Under the pieces are notes generated by a model. The model was not told the origin of the DNA and made no database searches. It saw nothing but the letters and a program-made list of their open reading frames with translations. From NCBI GenBank assembly GCA_032716605.1, contig CM064560.1, positions 12,392,292 through 12,456,291 of the forward strand: 64,000 nt of DNA. Reading direction: 5' to 3'. Positions 54,955 to 64,000 of this stretch are shown here, one piece after another. Numbering within the stretch: position 1 is the stretch's first letter; each line of letters starts with the position of its first letter. The translations under genes were made by a program, and so were the position numbers. The stretch comes from Paralithodes platypus (lineage: Eukaryota; Arthropoda; Malacostraca; Decapoda; Lithodidae).

Positions 54955-56745
54955 CAACGACCGACCACCGCATCATTGACCCCATTATATTATATTATAT
55001 TATTGATCAACGACCGACCACCGCATCATTGACCCCATTATATTATATTATATTATTGATCAACGACCGACCACCGCATCATTGACCCCATTATATTATA
55101 TTATATTATTGATCAACGACCGACCACCGCATCATTGACCCCATTATATTATATTATATTATTGATCAACGACCGACCACCGCATCATTGACCCCATTAT
55201 ATTATATTATATTATTGATCAACGACCGACCACCGCATCATTGACCCCATTATATTATATTATATTATTGATCAACGACCGACCACCGCATCATTGACCC
55301 CATTATATTTATATTATTGATCAACGACCGACCACCGCATCATTGACCCCATTATATTATATTATATTATTGATCAACGACCGACCACCGCATCATTGAC
55401 CCCATTATATTATATTATTGATCAACGACCGACCACCGCATCATTGACCCCATTATATTATATTATATTATTGATCAACGACCGACACGACCGACCACCG
55501 CATCATTGACCCCATTATATTATATTATATTATTGATCAACGACCGACCACCGCATCATTGACCCCATTATATTATATTATTGATCAACGACCGACCACC
55601 GCATCATTGACCCCATTATATTATATTATATTATTGATCAACGACCGACCACCGCATCATTGACCCCATTATATTATATTATATTATTGATCAACGACCG
55701 ACGACCACCGCATCATTGACCCCATTATATTATATTATTGATCAACGACCGACCACCGCATCATTGACCCCATTATTATTATATTATTGATCAACGACCG
55801 ACCACCGCATCATTGACCCCATTATATTATATTATATTATTGATCAACGACCGACCACCGCATCATTGACCCCATTATATTATATTATATTATTGATCAA
55901 CGACCGACCACCGCATCATTGACCCCATTATATTAAATATTATTGATCAACGACCGACCACCGCATCATTGACCCCATTATATTATATTATTATTGATCA
56001 ACGACCGACCACCGCATCATTGACCCCATTATTATATTATATTATTGATCAACGACCGACCACCGCATCATTGACCCCATTATATTATATTATATTATTG
56101 ATCAACGACCGACCACCGCATCATTGACCCCATTATATTATATTATATTATTGATCAACGACCGACCACCGCATCATTGACCCCATTATATTATATTATT
56201 GATCAACGACCGACCACCGCATCATTGACCCCATTATATTATATTATATTATTGATCAACGACCGACCACCGCATCATTGACCCCATTATATTATATTAT
56301 TGATCAACGACCGACCACCGCATCATTGACCCCATTATATTATATTATATTATTGATCAACGACCGACCACCGCATCATTGACCCCATTATATTATATTA
56401 TTGATCAACGACCGACCACCGCATCATTGACCCCATTATATTATATTATATTATTGATCAACGACCGACCACCGCATCATTGACCCCATTATATTATATT
56501 ATTGATCAACGACCGACCACCGCATCATTGACCCCATTATATTATATTATTGATCAACGACCGACCACCGCATCATTGACCCCATTATATTATATTATTG
56601 ATCAACGACCGACCACCGCATCATTGACCCCATTATATTATATTATTGATCAACGACCGACCACCGCATCATTGACCCCATTATATTATATTATTGATCA
56701 ACGACCGACCACCGCATCATTGACCCAATTATATTATATTGATCA
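54955..56745. repeat. Satellite array, 53/48 bp unit, about 35 copies
   Basis: Conserved core AACGACCGACCACCGCATCA, TTGACCCCATTATATTATAT, ATTATTGATC. Units differ mainly by gain or loss of 5 bp ATATT modules (48 versus 53 bp). 48 bp units dominate the right end, giving a spurious 142-codon ORF at 56480-56908. Confidence 0.95.
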
Positions 56746-56778
56746 ACTAACATGGGCCCCATGCACTGATACTTTTAA

Positions 56779-57156
56779 GGGAGCCCACCTCGCTTTTTTC
56801 TCTTTCTCTCCCTCTCTCTCTGGCTTGTATCCATTCGGCCCCATTCAGCCTACTATTTTAAAACGTTTACCCCCATCCAGGTGTCAATATTTTCCTGGCG
56901 AGTGGTAGCGAGCCAGCATATATATATATATTTGTTTTGACAGCAAGCTAAAATTGTACATTTTTCGATAGAAAAATGTCTCTGGCGAAGCCGGATTTAT
57001 CCATACAATGCTGACTCGCTATCGCTCGCCAGGAAGAAATCGACACCTGGATGGGGATAAACGTCTTAAAACAGTTGTCTGAATGGGGCCGAATGGATAC
57101 AAGCCAGGGAAAGAGAAAAAAGGAGAGAAAGATAAAAAAAATCCGGTGACCCCCCA
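56779..57156. mobile_element. Foldback MITE with ~130 bp inverted arms
   Basis: Left arm 56779-56915 (CTTGTATCCATTCGGCCCCA, CCCATCCAGGTGTC, CTGGCGAG) recurs inverted at 57015-57156 with about 85-90% identity. Outer parts are CT-rich on the left and GA-rich on the right. The centre (56916-57014) holds a (TA)n and a hairpin around AAAAATGT. No ORF. It shares the CAGGTGTCGATTT...CCAGGCGAGCG module with 53170-53528. Confidence 0.75.
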
Positions 57157-57713
57157 TAAAACGTTGTAACTGTATTTCTTCACTACACTTTCATGTACAC
57201 ACAATGTTCAGCTGCATTTTGTCTTACTCTAAACGTGCGAAGAACATTATGCTTCCTAATATTAATCAAATCTGTGCCTAAGGTTAATATGTTTATTTAA
57301 TGGAAAAATATATATATTAATTTACATACTTTACTTACGCTATATTTTATTGTCATACATACATACATACATGCATTCATCCATCCAGGGATGACAGGCA
57401 AACTGGTTGGTCGAATGTCTGGAAGCAAGAATGGAGACAGAGTATCCAGTCCATGCACGAGTTGACACCAGATCATTAATCACTGCATCTATCCCACAGA
57501 GTCAGTAAAGCTACCACAATGTTTCCTGATACACTGACTGAAATGCCCTTTTGATATATACATAAACTGCATGCAGTCCCTCTCAAATCTCCACCTGGCA
57601 TTCCACAAGGACTCGGATTGACAACATTTGGTTAATCGGAGACTTTAATGAAAAAGTAGGTCAGATAGAAGTTGGTAAAACAGTTATATTTAACTTTGGA
57701 ATATATTATGGAA

Positions 57714-58464
57714 ATGACAGAGGAGTCACGATTGTGGACTTTGCAGAATGACAGAGGAGTCACGATTGTGGACTTTGCAGAATGACAGAGGAGTCACGAT
57801 TGTGGACTTTGCAGAATGACAGAGGAGTCACGATTGTGGACTTTGCAGAATGACAGAGGAGTCACGATTGTGGACTTTGCAGAATGACAGAGGAGTCACG
57901 CTTGTGGACTTTGCAGAATGACAGAGGAGTCACGCTTGTGGACTTTGCAGAATGACAGAGGAGTCACGCTTGTGGACTTTGCAGAATGACAGAGGAGTCA
58001 CGCTTGTGGACTTTGCAGAATGACAGAGGAGTCACGCTTGTGGACTTTGCAGAATGACAGAGGAGTCACGCTTGTGGACTTTGCAGAATGACAGAGGAGT
58101 CACGCTTGTGGACTTTGCAGAATGACAGAGGAGTCACGCTTGTGGACTTTGCAGAATGACAGAGGAGTCACGCTTGTGGACTTTGCAGAATGACAGAGGA
58201 GTCACGCTTGTGGACTTTGCAGAATGACAGAGGAGTCACGCTTGTGGACTTTGCAGAATGACAGAGGAGTCACGCTTGTGGACTTTGCAGAATGACAGAG
58301 GAGTCACGCTTGTGGACTTTGCAGAATGACAGAGGAGTCACGCTTGTGGACTTTGCAGAATGACAGAGGAGTCACGCTTGTGGACTTTGCAGAATGACAG
58401 AGGAGTCACGCTTGTGGACTTTGCAGAATGACAGAGGAGTCACGCTTGTGGACTTTGCAGAATG
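57714..58464 (+). repeat. 34 bp minisatellite derived from LINE endonuclease, 22 copies
   Basis: Unit AATGACAGAGGAGTCACGCT, TGTGGACTTTGCAG encodes NDRGVTLVDFA once in frame, the segment after GDFN in RTE endonucleases. The first five units have CACGATT, all later ones CACGCTT; otherwise they are identical. Unit length is not a multiple of 3, so expansion broke the frame. Confidence 0.95.
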
Positions 58465-58774
58465 AAACCGGCTAAAGATCACGAATAAATTATTCCAAAA
58501 GATAGCTAGCAGGAAATGGACATGAAAAGGTCCTAATGAAATAACCGAGAATGAAAATGACTTTATCCTTACCGACAAACCAGGTACTATGAGAGACGTA
58601 GGAGTACTGAACAAAGTGAATGTTGGAAGTGACCACACAATGGTGAGATGTCCAGTAGGGCTAAGCCTCAAGAAAGAAAGAAACAAGTTAGTTAGAAGTA
58701 CCAAACCCAACTTATGCACACTGAAGAGTTTAGCTTGGATATTCAGAATAGATATTCAAAGAAAACATTCCTAT

Positions 58775-59062
58775 GTGTATGAAGGAGACAAGAGGCAAAG
58801 CTGCCTGTAACAAGTGTCTCCCCAAAATCTAAACGAATTAATACATTTGTGTTGGTTCATTGGAAAGAAGTGTGGTGTCCTTGTTTAGTGTAGTGAAATA
58901 AATAGGAGGAGGTGTCAGAGTTTGCTCGATTACTCTCTGTATAGGTGAGACAAACTGAAACAATGAGGAAAGCCAGCCAAATGAAGCAGAAGTTCAACCA
59001 ACTCCTTATCACATGCACATACAGCCTCCCCTAGGTATTGCTCTGCTCGATTGGTTTCTACA
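58775..59062 (-). mobile_element. LINE 3' untranslated fragment
   Basis: On the minus strand: GGAGACACTTGTTACAGGCA, GCTTTGCCTCTTGTCTCC, TTCATACACATAG, the same 3' hairpin and terminus as at 48515 and 21136 and the same CATACACATAG end as the jockey-like element at 62621-62631. The remainder to 59062 is unassigned. Confidence 0.55.
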
Positions 59063-59074
59063 ATCTAACCAATG

Positions 59075-59320
59075 TTGTTGTTGTTGTTGTTCCCCAAGCT
59101 GCCTGGCCGAACAGCCCCAAGGCCCCGAGCAAGGCCAAGGCCATAACTGAGCGCCCCCACAGAACCCTCCCTGCCGACCACAATAAAGCCTGGGTGACCG
59201 AAGCCACTCCATGGCGGGGAGCTGAGGAGGGTGCGGAAACACCTGGGAAACCAAAGCCCCACCCAGGGCCCTGTGCCCCTCAGCAATTATGAAGAGAAAG
59301 TTGAGGGGCAAAGGAAAAAT
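59075..59320 (-). mobile_element. 246 bp retroposon with (AAC)n tail and 12 bp target duplication
   Basis: Flanked by ATCTAACCAATG at 59063-59074 and 59321-59332. The minus strand ends in (AAC)n (plus-strand TTG repeats at 59075-59091), so it is a retroposed sequence in reverse orientation. The body is GC-rich (CCCAAGCTGCCTGGCCGAAC; GGAAACCAAAGCCCCACCCA), unlike the AT-rich surroundings. There is no clear tRNA-like head; it may be a SINE of other origin or a truncated LINE tail. The 84-codon ORF across it is not a gene. Confidence 0.8.
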
Positions 59321-59916
59321 ATCTAACCAATGTAGACTTAGTTGGCAGATTAGAGGAGACGGTAGAAGAAATGAATGCAAACTTTACCAAAATCATATAA
59401 GAAAGGATCTCTGAATGTAGCAGAAAAAGCAGGCAAGAACATTTGTAGTAAACTTTCAGAAGAAACGAAGGATCTTTTGAAGAAGAGAAGGAATATGACA
59501 ATTAAAACAACCAGAGACAAGATTGAAGCAGCATAACTAACTAAGACCATCAACAAGAAAAAGACTGAATATATCCGATCACTTAATATGACCAATTTTG
59601 GAGAGACTTTAAGAAATGGTGTACGTATGAAAACAACTAAGAGAAGGCTTGGTATAGTGGAAAGTCAAATGGTTAGCCAAAGGAAACTCAAATGGCGAAG
59701 TAACTAATAACAGAGGTGAAATAATCAAGGTAGCTTAATCATTTTATACTAAGCAATACAGCAGTGACATAATTCAGGAACATGTAAACATATATGTACC
59801 AGTACCCGTCGTAACAATAGGAGAAGTTAGGACAGCTGTAAGAGACGCAAAGAGAGGTAAAGCAAGTGGTGACGATAATCTTACTATTGACCAAATCAAA
59901 GATGCAGGTGATGTTG

Positions 59917-62631
59917 CACTAAATCTCTGCAACATTCGTGGCCTTTCCTCTAATTTCCACTCTGTTGAACACCACCTCTCCTCTGCCAACCCTGATTTTC
60001 TCATTTTCACTGAGACCCAGTTGTCTGAGACTACTGACAGCAAACCCTTTTCTGTAACCTCCTACTATCTCTAATGCACACGTGGATGTTGTGTGTACAT
60101 ATGCAACAATCTTTCTTGCTCTCGTGTTCCCAACTTTGGCTCTTCTGAATTTTCAACTCTCTGGCTTAAGCTATCTTGTCACTCTCTCACTAAATATATC
60201 TGTGTTGTTTATCTCTCCCTTAATGTTACTGACATTCCAAAATTCTTTGACTACCATACTTCTAAAGTGGAACACATTCAATCCATCTTATCCTTCTTGA
60301 AATCGCCATCTTAGGAGATTTCAATGTTCACCACCACCTATGCATCTCCTCTCATTTTACTGACCAACCTGATGAACAAGCCTAAATCTTTTCTCTCCTA
60401 AATGACCTAGAGCAGTTAGTTCAACACCCAACCCATATCCTGGACCGCCCTGGAGATCGTCCCAACATTCTTGACCTATTTCTAACCTCTAATCCTTCCG
60501 CTTACACTGTAAATCTTTTCTCTCCGTTGGGCTCCTCTGATCACAACCTCTGTTACCTGTCCTATCTCTCCAGTATTGCCTTCTGACCCCTCTAATCGGT
60601 GGCATCTTGGCGCTAGCGACTGGGAGGCTCTTTGGCAGTATTTCTTTGATTTCCCATGGAATTACTTTTTGGCCGGGAACCCTCGGAGAATACTGAGCAC
60701 ATCTACTAGCTAATCTTCTCAGGCATGGAGGCATACATTCAATTTTCTTTTTCTCAGTCTAATGCAAAAAATCTTGGTTTACTCACGCTTGTTCTACTGC
60801 TGTCCGCAATAAGGAGGAAGCATTCAAACGGTACCGTCGCCTTCAAATTCAAGAATCTTGTGCTTTTTATGTTTCTGCCCGGAATCAAGCCAAATCTGTT
60901 CTTCGACTAGCCAAAAACTCTTTCATCAATAACAGATTTTCTGAACTTTCCAACTCTAGCTCTTCCCAACCTTTCTGGCATCTAGCCAAAAACCTCTCCA
61001 ACAATTTTACTTCCTTGTCTTTCCCTCTTCTGTTCCACTCTGACGGCACCACCGTCACATCTTCCTCTAAGAAAGCTAAACTCTTCGCTCAATCTTTCGC
61101 CAACAACTCCACCTTGGATGATTCCAGTGCTATTGCACCCTCTCCACCTTCCTCTCACTTACTTATGCCTAAGATCATAATCTCTTCTACGGATGTACTT
61201 TCTGCCCTCTCTGGGCTTAATACTAAGAAGGCGTACGGACTGGATAGCTTTCCTCCTGATGCACTCAAAAAATGTTCTTCAGTGCTGACCTCCTGCCTAG
61301 GCAATCTCTTTCGTCTCTGCCTTTCCTCTAACGTCTTTCTTTCTTGCTGGAAGTTTGCTCTCATTCAACCTATTCCAAAGAAGGGTGACCACTCTCAAAC
61401 CTCATATTATCGTACAATTGCTCTCATTTCTTGCATCTCTCAAGTTTTTTAAACTAGGCCTATCCTTATTTCAAAATTCTTAAGCATTTTTCTTCCCATA
61501 GTCTACTTTCAGATCACCATTATGGTTTTCTTTAGGGTCGCTCTACTGGCGATCTCCTTTCTTATCTTACTAACTCTTGGTCATCCTCCTTTTGGGACTT
61601 CGGTGAAACTTTTTCTTTTGCGCTAGACATATTGAAAGCATTCGATAGAGTCTCACACAAATCGCTAATTTCCTAACTACGCTCCTTCGGTTTTTATCTC
61701 TCTATCTGTGCCTTTATCTCTAACTTCCAATCTGACCGTTCCATAGCTGCAGTTGTGGACGTCCATCACTCACTTCCTCAACCTATCAAGTCTGGTGTTC
61801 CTCAGGGTTCTGTAGTTTCCAGTTCTCTTTCTAATATTCATTAATGATCTCCTCAACTGTACCTTTAGTCTCATCCACTCATATGCTGATGAATCTACCT
61901 TACACTATTCAACTAATTTTTCACATCAACCAAGCATGGGATCACTCCAAAGGTTACGTAACGAGGCCATAGAAAGCCTATCTTCTGATCTAACAATTAT
62001 TTCTGTTTAGGGCAGATAAATTCTTGTTACTTTCAATGGCTCCAAGACCCAATTTATCCATTTAACTAATCGTCGCAATCTTCCATAAGACTATAATTTA
62101 TTCTTCAACAATACACAAATCAATCCTTCATCTTCTCTCAATACTCATGGTGCATGTTTTTCACCAGACCTTTCATGGAAAGATCATATTACCACTCTTG
62201 CTAAGACAGCTTCCAAGAGATTAGGTGTGCTCAACCATCTCCGTGGGTTCTTCACCCCCGCACAACTTTTTGTTCTGCATAGGGGCACGGTGCGTCCATG
62301 TATCGAGTATTGTTCGCATGTGTGGGGAGGTTCCACCCATACCACACTTCTCGAAAGAGTAGAGTCAAAAGATTTTCGCCTCATCAATTCACTTCCTATT
62401 AGTAGTTTCCCACAATCTATTCTACACGCCGTATTGTTGCATCTCTTTCACTCGTCTATCACTATTACAACAATCAGTGTTCTTCAGAGCTCTCTCAGTG
62501 CATACCCAATCCCGTGCGGCGAGTGCGAGGCACCTGTCTTTCAACACAGTGCCACCCCTATTCTGTCCAGCTCTCCAACTCAAGAAATGGCAAATTTTCT
62601 CCTGCCTTTTGTTTCCTTCATACACATAGAA
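59917..62631 (+). pseudogene. Jockey-like LINE ORF2 (endonuclease + RT), decayed
   Basis: 5'-truncated, joined to the RTE-like element at 59917. Readable blocks: endonuclease start NLCNIRGLSSNFHSVEHHLS and FTETQLS; ILGDFNVHH (about 60310); [14 protein letters not shown] and SDHNL; then RT: 61015-61452 with TKKAYGLDSFPPDALKK and LIQPIPKKGDHSQTSYYRTI; FALDILKAFDRVSHKSL (first Asp, about 61620); KSGVPQGSV; HSYADESTLHYS where YADD is expected, so the second Asp is Glu (about 61885); C-terminus LSWKDHITTLAKTASKRLG and RPCIEYCSHVWGG (about 62230-62330). The end CTTCATACACATAG is shared with other LINE 3' ends here. Several frameshifts and stops. Confidence 0.85.
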
Positions 62632-63130
62632 AGCAAATTCCGTGGGAGACAGGCTGATATTAGCTAAATTTTACCGCTAATTGGGAGGCAAGATATCACC
62701 GATCTTTATCAGAAATAGAGGGAAAAGGCCATTAGGACAAATTCCTTCGAAGTTATCTAAAGCCATAAAATTAAATGGTTTTATTTCCAAAGACCTAAGC
62801 GCAAAGTAACAAAATGGAAAGTCAGGGAAGAAAGTGTGAGGAAAGGTCAAAGGTACAGTCAAGAACATAAATGGCGAAGCACCCATTTGAATAACCATCG
62901 AACGCAAACGTGTCAATACACTACTCTATTAATGGCAAAAAGCTTCAGAGCTTGGTTTTGGAGGCTACAAAATAGGAATAAGTGTATATACGCTCACGAC
63001 AGTACAGTTGCACCACAAAGTCCATGACCAGGGAGGTAAACAATAGGTTGGTCAATACACAAGCTAGTGATGTGCAGCGATTTAGGGCCTAAACGCTATT
63101 ATTATATTTTTCCTTATGCTCCCAGCTGAA
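62632..63130. other. Spacer without recognised gene
   Basis: Contains a short open reading (GQIPSKLSKAIKLNGFISKD, about 62735) with no recognised family. Nothing else supported. Confidence 0.4.
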
Positions 63131-63717
63131 CTCCAACCACCGACAGTCAGGACGAGTGTCCATTACCCACAACACCACGGCGTGATAAAGGATACTTAAC
63201 TTTTTCCTATTAATATTAAGGAGAAGAGAAATCCTACTTGGATAATATATTACAATTCATACATAACTCGTAGGATCCATATTCCAAGATACCATACAGG
63301 GATTTTTACAAGTTCTCCCAAGCAACTCGGGTTGAAGTGATATCATATAATTCTCGTCCAGCCAAACACGAGAGTCTTAAATATCAAGTATCCTATATCT
63401 CACAAATACACGTGAGCTGCTAAATGTTTGTATTCTCCCAGACGGACTCGAACCACCGACGGGCAGGACGAGTGTTTGGCTGGGCGAGAATTAAATTATA
63501 TCACTTCAACCTGAGTTGCTTGGGGGTATTTGTAAAAATCCCTGTATGATATCCAGGAATATGGATCCTACAACTAGTGTATGAATAGAAAAACATCCTC
63601 AAAGTAGGTTTTCCCTTCTCCTTAAAATGAATAGGAACAGGTTAAATATCCTTTATCACGCAGTGATGTAGTGGATATAAGCATGGACACTCGTCCTGAC
63701 TGTCGGTGGTTCGAGTC
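63131..63717. repeat. Large inverted repeat with tRNA-like (SINE) ends
   Basis: Left arm 63131-63373 is the imperfect reverse complement of right arm 63466-63717; the loop is about 92 bp. The outer ends are tRNA-like: on the right, GTAGTGGATATAAGC (A-box-like) and GGTGGTTCGAGTCC (B box, about 63705-63718); on the left the same inverted. The loop carries a further minus-strand head (GGACTCGAACCACCGACGGG, about 63443). The arms contain CAACTCGGGTTGAAGTGATA and GGATCCATATTCC. So at least three tRNA-like heads lie within 600 bp. Confidence 0.7.
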
Positions 63718-63792
63718 CGGCTTGGAGTATAAAAACATTTAGTAGCTCACAAATATTTGTAAGATATACTTTATCTACTGGAACATATAAAA

Positions 63793-63796
<4 letters not shown>

Positions 63797-63854
<58 letters not shown>

Positions 63855-63874
63855 TATATATATATATACTTATA

Positions 63875-63925
<51 letters not shown>
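63797..63925. repeat. (TA)n microsatellite
   Basis: Long TA runs with ACAGTA and ACTTATATC interruptions. Confidence 0.9.
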
Positions 63926-63959
63926 CCGGGTATATATATATATTTTTTGTTTAATATCT

Positions 63960-64000
63960 CAGTGGGTTTCGAACCGCCGACCGTCAGGACGATAGCCGAT
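63960..64000 (-). mobile_element. tRNA-derived SINE head, cut by window end
   Basis: GGTTTCGAACCGCCGACCGT and CAGGACGATAGCCG match, in reverse orientation, the head seen in the 63.1-63.7 kb repeats. Confidence 0.5.

Larger units (their letters stand above)
57600..59916 (+). pseudogene. RTE-like LINE: endonuclease and RT start, disrupted
   Basis: The plus strand starts in the endonuclease (DNIWLIGDFNEKVGQ, about 57620; GNDRGVTIVDFAE, about 57710). It is then interrupted by a 34 bp minisatellite (57714-58464), resumes (RKWTWKGPNEITE with a frameshift; DFILTDKPGTMRDVGVLNKV; NVGSDHTMVRC, the SDH motif, about 58640; KKERNKLVRS), is broken again by a LINE 3' fragment and a retroposon (58775-59320), and ends with linker and RT start (RLEETVEEMNANFTKI; GEVRTAVRDAKRGKASGDDN, about 59820; DQIKDAGD). 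The order and motifs fit RTE-type elements (apurinic-type endonuclease then RT). It abuts the jockey-like element at 59917. Many stops make it a fossil. Confidence 0.8.

Noticed and set aside
54544..56908. Repeat-protein-like ORFs (THPPTQIYCYRWLKG, YYIIDQRPTTASLTPL)
   Set aside because: 48 bp satellite units are multiples of 3 and translate as repeats; no start context, and diverged units break the frames.
59038..59292. 84-codon ORF
   Set aside because: Spans the target duplication and (TTG)n tail into the retroposon; not coding.

Overview
This window is AT-rich eukaryotic DNA made almost entirely of transposable elements and tandem repeats. I found no complete host gene, no rRNA and no functional tRNA. 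The mix of elements (a Ty3/gypsy lineage with integrase before reverse transcriptase, as in Gmr1-like elements; a DIRS1-like element; jockey-, CR1- and RTE-like non-LTR elements; tRNA-derived SINEs; TTAA-flanked short transposons; very abundant microsatellites and satellites) fits an arthropod, most likely a decapod crustacean. That assignment is inference: Gmr1-like and DIRS1-like elements are both known from decapods, but nothing here is species-diagnostic.

Layout. 1-6684: reverse-strand LTR retrotransposon (copy A), cut by the window start, with a 630 bp TTAA-flanked transposon in its LTR. 6685-7404 and 16707-16820: remains of an unidentified coding sequence, split by 7405-16706, a complete 9.3 kb LTR retrotransposon (copy C; LTRs about 1% diverged; 4 bp target duplication ATGC). 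17-21 kb: a tRNA-derived SINE head, short tandem arrays and a 1.4 kb satellite of 34 bp units. 21478-29610: complete forward-strand LTR retrotransposon (copy B; target duplication ATAG) with one intact 1193-codon ORF and a SINE in its 5' LTR only.

29.6-39 kb: MITEs, LINE fragments, a SINE with a triplicated head and microsatellites. 38997-46992: an 8 kb GC-rich DIRS1-like tyrosine-recombinase retrotransposon on the minus strand, with inverted terminal repeats, an internal complementary region, and gag, RT, RNase H and recombinase regions, all decayed; it lies inside a (TA)n tract. 47-57 kb: AT-rich spacer, then satellites with 49, 48 and 53 bp units and several MITE-like elements. 57.6-62.6 kb: an RTE-like LINE containing a 34 bp minisatellite grown from its own endonuclease gene, a 246 bp retroposon with a 12 bp target duplication, and an abutting jockey-like LINE. 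63.1-64 kb: a large inverted repeat and SINE heads.

The most notable system is the family of copies A and B. Its single long ORF fuses Gag, protease, a damaged integrase core and RNase H, after two exact in-frame deletions (405 and 963 bp relative to copy C) that remove the integrase zinc finger with the first catalytic Asp and the whole reverse transcriptase. Both copies share the deletions, so the RT-less form itself has been mobile, presumably using enzymes from an autonomous relative such as the copy C lineage. Other highlights are four perfect CCGCAAATTTGCGG palindromes spaced 49/30/49 bp in the DIRS leader, the DIRS internal complementary region that fixes the element's ends, and the coding-derived minisatellite.
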